A DNA stretch of 64,000 bases from JALEFZ01 sp039817415 (GTDB taxonomy: Bacteria > Bacteroidota > Bacteroidia > J057), in contig JBCBVV010000005.1 of assembly GCA_039817415.1 (NCBI GenBank), forward strand, positions 1 through 64,000. The letters are read 5' to 3'. The translations under genes were made by a program, and so were the position numbers. Below are positions 34,758 through 43,407 of the stretch, in pieces. Below the pieces are notes generated by a model. The model was not told the DNA's origin. It was given only the letters and a program-made list of their open reading frames with translations, and ran no database searches. Within the stretch, counting starts at the first letter, position 1. Every line of letters starts with the position of its first letter.

Positions 34758-35810
34758 ATGAAGAAGCATATCATAACATATTTCAGTCTGGCAGTCGTAT
34801 TGGGCTTTTTTCAAGCTTGTAACCTGCCTACCACGGATACATTTGAGCGTTTCCAATTCCTGACCGACAACGCCAAACTCGTCGTTACAGTGGACGGCAA
34901 CATCGATAGTGATGTCTTTATGCTCTTGCTGCACGGGGGACCAGGCGGCGGGGTCCATGTTTACAACGAAGGCACGTATTCTGTTGAACTCGAAAAGGAA
35001 ATGGCCATGGTTTACCTCGATACAAGAGGGCATGGAGGCTCCACGGGACAATATGATAGAGAAAGTCTAACCCTAGATCAGGTAGGAGAAGACATTTATC
35101 AGGTGGCTCGTATGCTAAAGGCCAAATTCGGTGAGGATATCCAATTGTTTTTGATGGGACATAGCTGGGGAGGTACTACTGGAACCAATGCCCTAATCAA
35201 TACAGATATTCAAGATTTATTGGAAGGTTGGATTGAGGTATCAGGCGCCCACGATATTCCCTTGCTGAATGCGACGGCCATCGATATGTTCAAAGAAATC
35301 GGACAGGAAGAACTGGACGCTGATAGAAATCCCGACTTCTGGGAGGAGGTACTTGAATTTGTTGAGCCCTTGGATCGTAATAATGTCAACTACGATGATG
35401 AGGGCCAGCTAAATGCCTATGGACATCAGGCTGAGGGACGCATTGAAGCGGTGAATTATGCTGAGGAGGAACCCTCCACCCTAGCCTATTGGACCATTCA
35501 GAATCCATCCTATAGTTTCACCAGCGCGATCTCCAACTTGATGACGGGTGCCATTCTGAATGAGGAAACTTCTACAGCAGCCTACACCAATCGACTCAAT
35601 GAAATTACCATCCCCACTCTCCTTCTTTGGGGTAAATATGACTTCGTGGTTCCGCCGGCTTTGGGTTTTTCGGCTTACGAGGAAATATCCACGCCATCAG
35701 AAGACAAATACCTCACCATCTTGGAAAATTCTGGTCATACCTGTATGGTTAATGAACCTGAACTATTTGTAGAGGAGGTACTGAATTTTGTGAGGAAGTA
35801 TGCTAATTAA
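34758..35810 (+). CDS. alpha/beta hydrolase lipoprotein, proline iminopeptidase-like
   Basis: A 350-residue lipoprotein with the lipobox FFQAC (Cys21). The fold is an alpha/beta hydrolase. It has HGGPGGG (59-65), the oxyanion signature of the proline iminopeptidase group. The nucleophile elbow is MGHSWGG (Ser136). The Asp is near LLWGKYDFVVPP, and the His is in ENSGHTCMVNEPE. It is likely an envelope-bound peptidase or esterase. It follows the barrel-like protein gene by 2 bases; the pair probably acts together at the outer membrane, but the substrate is unknown. Confidence 0.85.
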   Translation: MKKHIITYFSLAVVLGFFQACNLPTTDTFERFQFLTDNAKLVVTVDGNIDSDVFMLLLHGGPGGGVHVYNEGTYSVELEKEMAMVYLDTRGHGGSTGQYDRESLTLDQVGEDIYQVARMLKAKFGEDIQLFLMGHSWGGTTGTNALINTDIQDLLEGWIEVSGAHDIPLLNATAIDMFKEIGQEELDADRNPDFWEEVLEFVEPLDRNNVNYDDEGQLNAYGHQAEGRIEAVNYAEEEPSTLAYWTIQNPSYSFTSAISNLMTGAILNEETSTAAYTNRLNEITIPTLLLWGKYDFVVPPALGFSAYEEISTPSEDKYLTILENSGHTCMVNEPELFVEEVLNFVRKYAN

Positions 35811-35933
35811 GGGCATTTATCCACAGAAACGACTTCGCCCTCATTTTTAGTTTTTTTCTAAATTTCTTAACATCTGAAAATCAGGAGTCGTAAATTGGAC
35901 TAGAAGGAAGTAATTTCCTGACAATATAATTAG

Positions 35934-35969
35934 CGGGCTGTCGTCGTCACCATGAAGACAGGCCGTTTT
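35934..35969 (+). terminator. probable intrinsic terminator before ftsK
   Basis: CGGGCTGTC (35934-35942) and GACAGGCCG (35957-35965) pair with one internal mismatch and are followed by TTTT. It likely ends the hydrolase transcript, 23 bases before the ftsK start; it could instead act as an attenuator of ftsK. Confidence 0.6.
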
Positions 35970-35991
35970 AAGAAACCAAATTCTATCATCT

Positions 35992-38577
35992 GTGGCTAGA
36001 AACACATCGAGGCGAGGTAAGCGAAAGAGCAAGCCAAAGGGTCCTATTTCAGCAGTTATTGAATTCTTTCAAATGCTGGGAACCCCCGAAAGCGTGGACC
36101 AAAGGAGGAAGGTTGTTGCATGGTCATTGATTTTCTTTTGTCTGATCAGCATCGTAGCCTGTGTTTCCTATTTCTTTACAGGAAAAATAGACCAGTCCAC
36201 CCTTGAAAGTGGGGCTGCAGGTGTCAACAACTGGTTGGGAAAAGTAGGCGCCGTTTTGGCTGAATACTTTATCCTAAGGGGCTTTGGTATTTTTGGTTTT
36301 GTGCCCTTGTTGTATGGCCTGGCATGGGGATTTGTCCTTCTAGAAGACGAAGAACGGTTCTACACCTTCCTAAAAAGACTTTTCAAATACGCTGTTTTCC
36401 TTACTTTTTTTGGCTCGACCTTTTTCTCCTTCATCGAAATTCTATCTCACTCAAGGACATTTGATTTGGGAGGTGGATTCGGTTATGCCGCCAACACTTG
36501 GATGGCAAGCTATGTGAGTACAGTCGGAACGGCCTTTATCCTCTTGTTCATTCTTATTCTCTTTGTCGTCATCAATTTCAATGCAGAACTCAAGGCCTCA
36601 AGACTGATCAATAGCTTGAAAAATACCAAGCTGACCAATATCAAAGTACCCACTAAGGGCAAGGCCAAGGAGAAATCCAATCAGCCTGTTCAGGAGCAGC
36701 AGGTAAAAGACAAGCCCAATCCGCCCAAAGAAAGTCAGCCTCCCGTTGTTTATACCCCTCCCAAAACAGAGGTACAACAAGAGATCAAGTTTGAGGAAAA
36801 ACCTGCTCCCAAAGAACCAAGTTTGGGGGAAGAGATCGCATTTGAAGTCGTTGAGACCACTAAAAAATCTAAAAAGAAGACGCCTCCTCCTGCTGACTTA
36901 GAACTCACCATCGTAGAAACAGAGCAGGACAAACCCATTGATTCCAGCCACAAAAGCTATGAAAAGCTAGGCCAGGACAATGTAGGCAAGGTAGTCGGCT
37001 CAGATGTCGTAGAAAAGATCGTTCCTCAGGAAGATCAGGAAGTAGCCAACGCAGATGAAATTTTCGAGCCAGAAGACTTTGATCCTAGATTGGAATTGAG
37101 CGACTACCAAATTCCTCCTTACGAGTTGTTGGAGGACCACGGCGCCGGAAGAGACAGGGTTGTAAGCTATGAAGAACTGCAAGCCAATAAGAATAAAATC
37201 GTAAAGACCCTGGAAGACTACGGGATCAAAATCGTAGACATTCAGGCGACCATTGGACCTACAGTTACCCTCTACGAAATTGTACCTGCACCAGGGGTAA
37301 GAATCTCCAAAATCAAGAACCTAGAGGACGATATTGCCCTTTCGCTAGCAGCCTTGGGAATCCGAATCATTGCCCCTATTCCTGGGAAAGGAACGATCGG
37401 TATTGAGGTACCAAATTCCAAAAGCGAGGTCGTTTCCCTTCGTTCGGTTTTGACGACGGAGAAATTTTTCAACACCAAGGCCAACCTACCCATTGCCATT
37501 GGGCGGACCATTTCCAATCAGGTATTTATTGCCGACCTGAACAAAATGCCTCACCTGTTGATAGCAGGTGCCACAGGTCAGGGTAAATCAGTTGGATTGA
37601 ATACCATTATTGCTTCTTTGCTCTATAAAAAGCATCCAGCAGAGATCAAATTTGTGCTCATTGACCCTAAAAAGGTGGAAATGAGCTTATATACATCCCT
37701 TTCGGATCATTTCCTCGCCATGCTGCCCAGTCAGGAGGAGCCGATTATCACGGATGTTCGAGAGGCGGTCAATGTACTGAAGAGTTTGTGCATTGAGATG
37801 GACAACCGTTATGATCTGTTGAAAAAAGCGAGGGTGCGAAACTTGCAGGAATACAACAACAAATTTACTTCCCGTAAGTTAAACCCAAGGAAAGGCCACC
37901 ATTTTCTGCCATACATTGTCCTTGTCATAGACGAATTGGCGGACATGATGATGACCGCTGGCAAAGAGGTAGAAATGCCAATTGCTCGTTTGGCACAGTT
38001 AGCTCGTGCCGTGGGAATCCATTTGGTGGTGGCAACCCAGCGTCCTTCTGTAAACGTCATTACAGGTATCATCAAGGCAAATTTCCCTGCAAGGATGTCC
38101 TACAGGGTTATTTCCAAAGTTGATTCACGTACTATTCTGGATGCCAATGGAGCAGATCAATTGATTGGACGAGGAGACCTTCTGTTGTCTACTGGAAGCG
38201 ACCTCATCCGTATTCAAAATGCTTTCATTGATACGCCAGAGGTAGAAAGAGTCGTTAACCATATAGCGGATCAGCGAGGATTTACTGAGCCTTATTTCTT
38301 ACCTGAACTTCCCTCAGAAGATGGAGGAGGAAATGACGAAGACGAGGACTTCGAAAGAGACAGCCGATTTGAAGAGGCTGCCAGACTGATCGTCAAATAC
38401 CAGATAGGCTCAGCCTCATTGATTCAACGAAAAATGAAGCTGGGCTATAACAGAGCAGGTCGTATCATCGACCAGTTAGAAAGGGCCAAAATTGTAGGGC
38501 CTCATTCGGGCTCTAAAGCAAGGGATGTACTCGTTACAGACGAGGCAGAGTTGGAACGGTATTTGAGTAGCTTGTGA
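35992..38577 (+). CDS. ftsK: FtsK/SpoIIIE-type DNA translocase
   Basis: An 861-residue protein, probably started at the GTG at 35992 (MARNTSRRGKRKSKPKGP; no in-frame ATG nearby). About four membrane helices lie within residues 43-200, anchoring it at the septum. A Pro/Glu/Lys-rich linker (about 215-360) follows, then the alpha/beta motor with Walker A GATGQGKS (526-533) and Walker B VLVIDELADMM. A C-terminal gamma winged-helix domain (about 797-861, ending LERAKIVGPHSGSKARDV) reads KOPS-type polar sequences. It pumps chromosome termini through the division septum. The LolA-like gene follows, an order common in Bacteroidota. Confidence 0.96.
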   Translation: MARNTSRRGKRKSKPKGPISAVIEFFQMLGTPESVDQRRKVVAWSLIFFCLISIVACVSYFFTGKIDQSTLESGAAGVNNWLGKVGAVLAEYFILRGFGIFGFVPLLYGLAWGFVLLEDEERFYTFLKRLFKYAVFLTFFGSTFFSFIEILSHSRTFDLGGGFGYAANTWMASYVSTVGTAFILLFILILFVVINFNAELKASRLINSLKNTKLTNIKVPTKGKAKEKSNQPVQEQQVKDKPNPPKESQPPVVYTPPKTEVQQEIKFEEKPAPKEPSLGEEIAFEVVETTKKSKKKTPPPADLELTIVETEQDKPIDSSHKSYEKLGQDNVGKVVGSDVVEKIVPQEDQEVANADEIFEPEDFDPRLELSDYQIPPYELLEDHGAGRDRVVSYEELQANKNKIVKTLEDYGIKIVDIQATIGPTVTLYEIVPAPGVRISKIKNLEDDIALSLAALGIRIIAPIPGKGTIGIEVPNSKSEVVSLRSVLTTEKFFNTKANLPIAIGRTISNQVFIADLNKMPHLLIAGATGQGKSVGLNTIIASLLYKKHPAEIKFVLIDPKKVEMSLYTSLSDHFLAMLPSQEEPIITDVREAVNVLKSLCIEMDNRYDLLKKARVRNLQEYNNKFTSRKLNPRKGHHFLPYIVLVIDELADMMMTAGKEVEMPIARLAQLARAVGIHLVVATQRPSVNVITGIIKANFPARMSYRVISKVDSRTILDANGADQLIGRGDLLLSTGSDLIRIQNAFIDTPEVERVVNHIADQRGFTEPYFLPELPSEDGGGNDEDEDFERDSRFEEAARLIVKYQIGSASLIQRKMKLGYNRAGRIIDQLERAKIVGPHSGSKARDVLVTDEAELERYLSSL

Positions 38578-38609
38578 AACTAATTTTTAACCTTTCCATT
38601 AAAACCGAC

Positions 38610-39248
38610 ATGTATCGCCTCTTTTCCCTGGTAATCGTTCTCTTTTGCCTATCCATTCTTTCCGTTGAGCATTCTTATGCTCAAAATGCCGATGCTATCC
38701 TGGCTACTTCCCGAAAAAAAGTAGAATCACTGGGTGATATGCAAGCCAAGTTTACCTACAGCATGTCCAGTGCACGGCTAAGACCTGTCTCCAGATCTGG
38801 CAAATTGTATTATAAAAAAGGCAAATACCGCGTTCATATATCTGGACAAAGAATCATTTCAAATAAAGTTACCAAATGGCTGTGTCTTCCCGAGGATGGC
38901 GAAGTCATAAAGAGTAGTGTCGCCGATGGTGATGGCCCCAATCCTGGAGAGATGTTTAATGTCTACAAGAGTAAGGGTAAAACCTCTTACATGGGTACCA
39001 AAACCGTACATGGCATTGCTTGCCACCAAATTCAACTTTCTTTGGATGTAAGCAACCTTGATTACAATAAGGCGTATTTATCCATAGACAAGCGAACTAA
39101 CTTGCCGGTCAAGGTATCAATCGTTGACCGAAAGAACACCACCACCACTTACGAGCTTTTCGACCTTAAGACCAACTCCGGTTTGACTGACAATATTTTT
39201 GTCTTCAAACAAGCAGATTGTCCTGATTGTGATGTTGTAGTAGACTGA
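38610..39248 (+). CDS. LolA-like outer-membrane lipoprotein carrier protein (copy 1)
   Basis: A GTG at 38574 would overlap the ftsK stop. The ATG at 38610 gives a clear signal peptide (MYRLFSLVIVLFCLSILSVEHSYAQ) and 212 residues, so I prefer it. The mature protein matches the periplasmic LolA fold: NADAILATSRKKVESLGDMQAKF at the start, then the half-barrel with GKLYYKKGKYRV and the late YLSIDKRTNLPVKVSI. It probably carries lipids or lipoproteins across the periplasm. Its position just after ftsK matches the usual Bacteroidota order. A second, diverged copy follows. Confidence 0.85.
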   Translation: MYRLFSLVIVLFCLSILSVEHSYAQNADAILATSRKKVESLGDMQAKFTYSMSSARLRPVSRSGKLYYKKGKYRVHISGQRIISNKVTKWLCLPEDGEVIKSSVADGDGPNPGEMFNVYKSKGKTSYMGTKTVHGIACHQIQLSLDVSNLDYNKAYLSIDKRTNLPVKVSIVDRKNTTTTYELFDLKTNSGLTDNIFVFKQADCPDCDVVVD

Positions 39249-39352
39249 TAATTAGCGTTGTTTCTTGCGGAGGGTCACTTTTTTTTGTTTAATCACTCTA
39301 ATGATCAGAACTTTACGCCATAAGGTGGTTTTCTGCAAACGCTTATCAGATT

Positions 39353-40003
39353 ATGTATCGTAACATCATTTCTCTCTCTCTCGCCCTTATTTTCGGTTTC
39401 TCATTCGCCATGGGCGCAGGACCCGATGACAAGGCTAAAAACATTCTAAACCAGTCCAAAAAGCAACTGGAGGCCCTGAATGATTTCTCCGCTAACTTCA
39501 CATACGTGATCAAAAACCCTCGCATGAGCAACAATCCGGCTGCGAGAAAAGGGTTTCTGAAATATATGAAAGGCATGTATGCTGTCATGCTGAATGACCA
39601 GGAGATTTTCTGCAACAAACAATACGTTTGGCTTCACCTCAAAGACGAAGAAGAAGTATCTATCATGGATTATGACGCGAGCGAAAGCTTCAGTGTTGAA
39701 TCTATCTTCGATGTATACAATCACTCCGGCAAAGCCCAGTATCAGGGAACCGAGTCTATAGGAGGAGCATCCTGCCACAAAATATACATGGTCATCAACG
39801 AAACCGGGCTTGGATACAATCAGGCAACGATCTGGATCAATACCAAAACCAATATGCCTGTTAAAGTTCTGCTGAAGGACAGAAATCAGACGCAAACTAT
39901 CTATGAATTTTCTAACTTTAAGAAAAATCAAGGATTCTCAAGCAAAGATTTCGAGTTTAATGTGGCAACCTTCGACGGTGAAGTTTACGACGAGACTGAA
40001 TAA
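39353..40003 (+). CDS. LolA-like outer-membrane lipoprotein carrier protein (copy 2)
   Basis: A 216-residue exported protein with a signal peptide (MYRNIISLSLALIFGFSFAMG). It is clearly a paralogue of the preceding gene product. Shared landmarks are the start (A.NIL..SKKQLEALNDFSANF), KGFLKYMKGMYAV, ASCHKIYMVI and the C-terminal TIWINTKTNMPVKVLL. About a third of positions look alike, so the duplication is old. It is likely also LolA-like. The following lipoprotein gene overlaps its end. Confidence 0.83.
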   Translation: MYRNIISLSLALIFGFSFAMGAGPDDKAKNILNQSKKQLEALNDFSANFTYVIKNPRMSNNPAARKGFLKYMKGMYAVMLNDQEIFCNKQYVWLHLKDEEEVSIMDYDASESFSVESIFDVYNHSGKAQYQGTESIGGASCHKIYMVINETGLGYNQATIWINTKTNMPVKVLLKDRNQTQTIYEFSNFKKNQGFSSKDFEFNVATFDGEVYDETE

Positions 40004-40547
40004 AGTCCTCCTCGCTAGTATAATTACGATATTAAGTATTTCGGCCTGTCAGCAAGGGTCCCCGGCAAAAATTGACCAGGACTTGCTGACAGGCTTTCGT
40101 TTGTCCCTTCTGCAAAGAATAGAAGAAGGTGATACCATTCCCCATCATTGGAAAGTCCTTCAGGCCGTCCTTCCCGAAAAGCTAGATGGTTTTGCCCCCC
40201 AAAATGTACAAGGTGGTACCTTCTCCCCAGGTGCAGCACGATTTTCATCTGTCTCAAGATTCTACAAAGACGTACAGGGTAAATTTGTCTTCATCAAATT
40301 GTCTGACTACGCTGCCGACAGTTCTGCTTTCAATTTTTGGATTCACAAGCATGCCAAAGTGGGCCAAAACTGGAAAACAGATAAGGAAGTGCTGTGGATG
40401 GATCACAGCAAAAAGGGTCAGCAACACAAAATGGAAGGGATTAGAGGATCTCGATACCAACTAAAAATGTCTACCAACCGCCCTGAAGGGAGTGGAATAT
40501 TCCAAGATGTACTGGAGGAAATGAATTGGAAAGTGATAGATCAATGA
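39960..40547 (+). CDS. hypothetical lipoprotein
   Basis: Starting at ATG 39960 (or GTG 39978, which gives a tighter signal) the protein begins with a basic stretch and a lipobox ending ISACQQG, so it is a lipoprotein of about 190 residues. It overlaps the end of the LolA-like gene by 26-44 bases and overlaps the next gene as ATGA, so it is embedded in one transcript. The mature part includes ENKLDGFAPQ-like and FVFIKLSDYAADSSAF stretches. I do not recognise a family. Its place after two LolA-like genes suggests an envelope role. Confidence 0.7.
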   Translation: MWQPSTVKFTTRLNKVLLASIITILSISACQQGSPAKIDQDLLTGFRLSLLQRIEEGDTIPHHWKVLQAVLPEKLDGFAPQNVQGGTFSPGAARFSSVSRFYKDVQGKFVFIKLSDYAADSSAFNFWIHKHAKVGQNWKTDKEVLWMDHSKKGQQHKMEGIRGSRYQLKMSTNRPEGSGIFQDVLEEMNWKVIDQ

Positions 40548-41197
40548 ACGTTCGGGTAAAAATTTGCTGCATCTCTAGTGTTCAAGAGGCCAACATGGCC
40601 ATTCAAGCAGGGGCTTCAGCTCTTGGGTTGGTAGCAGAAATGCCCAGCGGCCCTGGTGTAATCTCCGATGCCCTCATTGCAGATATTGCCTCTCATATTC
40701 CACCTGGAGTTTCGGCTTTTCTCCTTAGCAGCCGAACAAGCGCAAAAAGCTTAATCGCCCATCAACAGGCAACCGGTGCAGACACCATTCAAATTGTAGA
40801 TAAGTTATCTGAAGGGACACATCAAGATATTCGCAAGGCTTTACCAGGGATCAAAATTGTCCAGGTTCTTCATGTATTAGATGAATCTGCCATTCAAGAA
40901 GCAAAAGAACTAGAAGGCAAAGTAGACGCCATTCTCCTTGATTCAGGAAATCCCAACAAGGCCGTCAAAGAACTCGGCGGAACAGGACGCCAACACAATT
41001 GGGCCATAAGCAAACAAATCGTAGAAGCCGTCAACACAGCTGTATTTCTTGCGGGAGGATTAAAGGCTAGCAATGTACAAGAGGCCATTCATACGGTAAA
41101 ACCCTATGGATTAGACCTTTGTAGCGGTGTCCGTACCAATGGACAACTCGATCTCACCAAACTCCAACACTTCTTTCAAGCCATCAGAGAAGCCTAA
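40544..41197 (+). CDS. phosphoribosylanthranilate isomerase-like protein (TrpF family)
   Basis: A 217-residue TIM-barrel protein started at ATG 40544, which overlaps the lipoprotein stop (ATGA). It keeps the TrpF catalytic Cys in VKICC (canonical VKICG), a candidate catalytic Asp in AILLDSG, the phosphate-binding GGTG...W, FLAGGL and the C-terminal GLDLCSGVRT. The SPR motif of the classic enzyme, which follows strand 2 in TrpF, is replaced by SGPGVI. No other tryptophan genes are nearby. It may still isomerise PRA, or may have shifted to a different sugar-phosphate substrate. The gene order is unusual for tryptophan synthesis. Confidence 0.72.
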   Translation: MNVRVKICCISSVQEANMAIQAGASALGLVAEMPSGPGVISDALIADIASHIPPGVSAFLLSSRTSAKSLIAHQQATGADTIQIVDKLSEGTHQDIRKALPGIKIVQVLHVLDESAIQEAKELEGKVDAILLDSGNPNKAVKELGGTGRQHNWAISKQIVEAVNTAVFLAGGLKASNVQEAIHTVKPYGLDLCSGVRTNGQLDLTKLQHFFQAIREA

Positions 41198-41258
41198 GTG
41201 TTTCTTTTACCCTTGGCTATTCTGCAAAAGAGTAGAGAAAAAAATATTCATCTAATTT

Positions 41259-41276
41259 TTTAAATCATGATTTAAA
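41259..41276. promoter_or_regulatory. perfect 18-bp palindrome, candidate BlaI-type operator
   Basis: TTTAAATCATGATTTAAA reads the same on both strands. It sits 40-57 bases before the second blaI-like ATG. It lacks the TACA/TGTA core seen before the first pair, so the two repressors may bind different sites. Confidence 0.45.
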
Positions 41277-41315
41277 TTTATAGATTTAGATCAGAAACTA
41301 ATTTGGAATACACTC

Positions 41316-41684
41316 ATGCAGAAGCTTACAAAAGCTGAGGAACAGATCATGCAGGTCATTTGGAAGGTAGAAAAAGGATTCCTCAAGGAGATTATGGAAG
41401 CCTTACCAGAACCCAAACCTAAGCAAAGCACAGTCTCTACCATCATCAGGATTCTAAAGGAGAAAGGCTTTGTGGATTACCACGCGTTTGGGAAATCTTT
41501 CCAATACTACCCTCTTGTAAGCAAGGATGCTTATGCGAAACAGTATTTCCGCAGGTTCTTGTCTCAATATTTTGATGGATCTATGACTCAAATGCTTTCC
41601 TTTTTTCATAAGGAAGGAGATTTGAGCCTACAGGAAATGGACAGCTTAATGGATGAACTCTCAAATAAGCCTGATCATGAATAA
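41316..41684 (+). CDS. BlaI/MecI/CopY-family transcriptional repressor (second copy)
   Basis: A 122-residue winged-helix repressor starting MQKLTKAEEQIMQVIWKVEK. It is the paralogue of the repressor at 24172: same length class, recognition helix region KQSTVSTIIRILKEKGFVDY, and C-terminal dimerisation helix. It overlaps the following BlaR1-like gene. The perfect palindrome at 41259-41276 is the likely operator. As with the first pair, no classic beta-lactamase lies beside it. Confidence 0.92.
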   Translation: MQKLTKAEEQIMQVIWKVEKGFLKEIMEALPEPKPKQSTVSTIIRILKEKGFVDYHAFGKSFQYYPLVSKDAYAKQYFRRFLSQYFDGSMTQMLSFFHKEGDLSLQEMDSLMDELSNKPDHE

Positions 41685-42852
41685 TGTGGCTATTCTCTAT
41701 CATCTGCTCGAGGCCTCCGCATGGTTAGTAGGTGCACATCTCTTATATGCCGTCTGTCTAAAGAAAAGTGCCTCTTTGGCGTTTAGAAGGGTTTATTTAC
41801 TCCTTTCTCCCTTTTTGGCAGCGACCCTTCCCTTTGTTAAACTACCCTCGTCAATCAGCCCGGCTCATCTCCCTATCCTGAATATAGAGGTGATAGATGT
41901 ACTCGCCTATGAATCGATGGTAAAAGACCAAACTTGGGGCCCTTTATCCATCATGATCAGTCTTTATGGAATGATATTCATGCTCATGGCTATCTTTTTG
42001 GTATACCGTTTAGGGAAGATCATGCAATTGAAGCAGCAATTCAAATTGATGGAGGCATCAAATGGGATCAAACTATACCATACCGAAGGGAAAATTCCCA
42101 CCTCGTCTTTCTTTCGCTCTATATTTTGGGACAATAGAGCCCTTCTGAGTGAAGAGGAAAAGGCCTTTATCAAGGCACACGAATTAGCGCATATCCAGAA
42201 AGGACATTCATGGGATAGAATACTACTCGAGTGTAGCAAGCTGCTCTTTTGGTTTCATCCATCCAGCTATTTATTGGGAAAAGAGCTAGTCAATGTTCAT
42301 GAGTTTCAAGCAGATTCTGCTGCCACACAAAGTGGGACCAAGACTTCTTATATCCAGTTGCTAGCCAAAATGGCTATTCTTCGTGGCCCTTCCCTCACCT
42401 ATTCTTTTCAAGGAATGGCTACCCCCTTGAGAATACAAGCTCTTAAACGAAAAGCCACCCATTTACCGAGTAAAGTACTTCTTCTTCTTACGATAATGGG
42501 TACATGTTCAGGCTTATATATTCAACATAGCTCAGAGGCCTTTCCTTCGAGTACAGCTCCTGTATTGGCAACAGAAATGGCAGAACCCCTTAACCTAAGG
42601 GACATTAGGAAAGAGATCGGATACCCTCGTGCCGCTAGAGAAACAGGTGTGGAAGGACTGATCGTTTGTAGGGTTTTGGTGGATACGAAAGGAAAAGTTA
42701 TCAATCACGAAGTCATCAAGGCTGAAGACGACCTTCTACGTCGAGCAGTTGAGAATCAGCTATACAAACTAACATTTAAGCCGGCTCAAAAAGACGGAAA
42801 AGATATCGCGATGTGGGTAAACATACCCTTTAATTTCAGGCTGATCCCCTGA
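41677..42852 (+). CDS. BlaR1-type M56 receptor with C-terminal TonB domain
   Basis: Starting at ATG 41677 (ATG 41653 is possible) the protein has 391 residues and overlaps blaI by 8 bases. Helices near the N-terminus surround the M56 zinc-protease loop, with HELAH at 168-172 and the downstream E in VHEFQADSAA. The extracytoplasmic C-terminus (about 305-391) is a TonB-type domain: IGYPRAARETGVEGLIVCRVLVDTKGKV ... LYKLTFKPAQ. This M56-TonB layout is common in Bacteroidota antirepressors. The TonB part is nearly repeated by the next gene. It may sense an outer-membrane energy or uptake state and cut BlaI. Confidence 0.9.
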   Translation: MNNVAILYHLLEASAWLVGAHLLYAVCLKKSASLAFRRVYLLLSPFLAATLPFVKLPSSISPAHLPILNIEVIDVLAYESMVKDQTWGPLSIMISLYGMIFMLMAIFLVYRLGKIMQLKQQFKLMEASNGIKLYHTEGKIPTSSFFRSIFWDNRALLSEEEKAFIKAHELAHIQKGHSWDRILLECSKLLFWFHPSSYLLGKELVNVHEFQADSAATQSGTKTSYIQLLAKMAILRGPSLTYSFQGMATPLRIQALKRKATHLPSKVLLLLTIMGTCSGLYIQHSSEAFPSSTAPVLATEMAEPLNLRDIRKEIGYPRAARETGVEGLIVCRVLVDTKGKVINHEVIKAEDDLLRRAVENQLYKLTFKPAQKDGKDIAMWVNIPFNFRLIP

Positions 42853-42877
42853 TTTTTTCACAACAAATTTTAATCAA

Positions 42878-43306
42878 ATGAAAACGATGAATTATTCATG
42901 GTTAGGATTCCTTATTCCTGTCCTAACAGTAAGCCTATGCCTATTTTTTGCAGGATGTAACGAAGAGGCAAAAGTTGATAGCAAGGAAGCCTATCAGCCT
43001 AAGATGGAGGAACATCAAATGGTAGAGGAAATTCCTGTACCTACCAATCTGCTTGAAATCAGAAAAGAAATTGGCTATCCCAAAACGGCAAGGGAAAGTG
43101 GAATTGAAGGGAAGGTCATCTTACGAATCAAAGTAGATAAAGAAGGGTCATACAGTGAGCATAAGGTCCTTGTCTCTGATCATATTCTGCTTCAAGAAGC
43201 CGTTGAGGCCCAACTACCTAAGCTGACCTTTGAACCTGCCAAGGACAAAGGAGTTGCAGTTCCTTTTTGGGTGAATATTCCTTTTTCCTTCAAGTTATTG
43301 GATTAA
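42878..43306 (+). CDS. lipoprotein with free-standing TonB C-terminal-like domain
   Basis: A 142-residue lipoprotein (lipobox LFFAGC) whose body is a TonB_C domain. Its core, EIRKEIGYPKTARESGIEGK, matches the BlaR1 C-terminus DIRKEIGYPRAARETGVEGL almost residue for residue. The ends QLPKLTFEPA...VPFWVNIPFSFKL and QLYKLTFKPA...AMWVNIPFNFRL also agree. It therefore arose by duplication of the neighbouring gene's 3' part, or the reverse. It sits 25 bases after blaR1. It may compete with, or dimerise with, the receptor domain. Confidence 0.85.
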   Translation: MKTMNYSWLGFLIPVLTVSLCLFFAGCNEEAKVDSKEAYQPKMEEHQMVEEIPVPTNLLEIRKEIGYPKTARESGIEGKVILRIKVDKEGSYSEHKVLVSDHILLQEAVEAQLPKLTFEPAKDKGVAVPFWVNIPFSFKLLD

Positions 43307-43330
43307 TAGCCTCTTTTAACTTAATAAAGC

Positions 43331-43366
43331 AAAAGGGAGCGGTTTCTATTCTGCTCCTTTTTCCTT
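43331..43366 (+). terminator. intrinsic terminator of the second blaI unit
   Basis: AAAAGGGAGC (43331-43340) pairs with GCTCCTTTTT (43353-43362) with one G.T wobble and a 12-base loop, followed by further C/T. The A-run opposite the T-run may make it work both ways, as it lies before the convergent amidase-like gene. Confidence 0.82.
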
Positions 43367-43407
43367 TTTCATCCTTCATCGCTAAGTCAATGGTACTTAA
43401 ATGGTAC

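Noticed and set aside
36598..36953. Minus-strand frames in the ftsK linker
   Set aside because: The low-complexity Pro/Lys/Glu linker creates open frames by composition.
40544..41197. Reading the TrpF-like gene as part of a tryptophan operon
   Set aside because: No other trp gene is adjacent, and it overlaps a lipoprotein gene.
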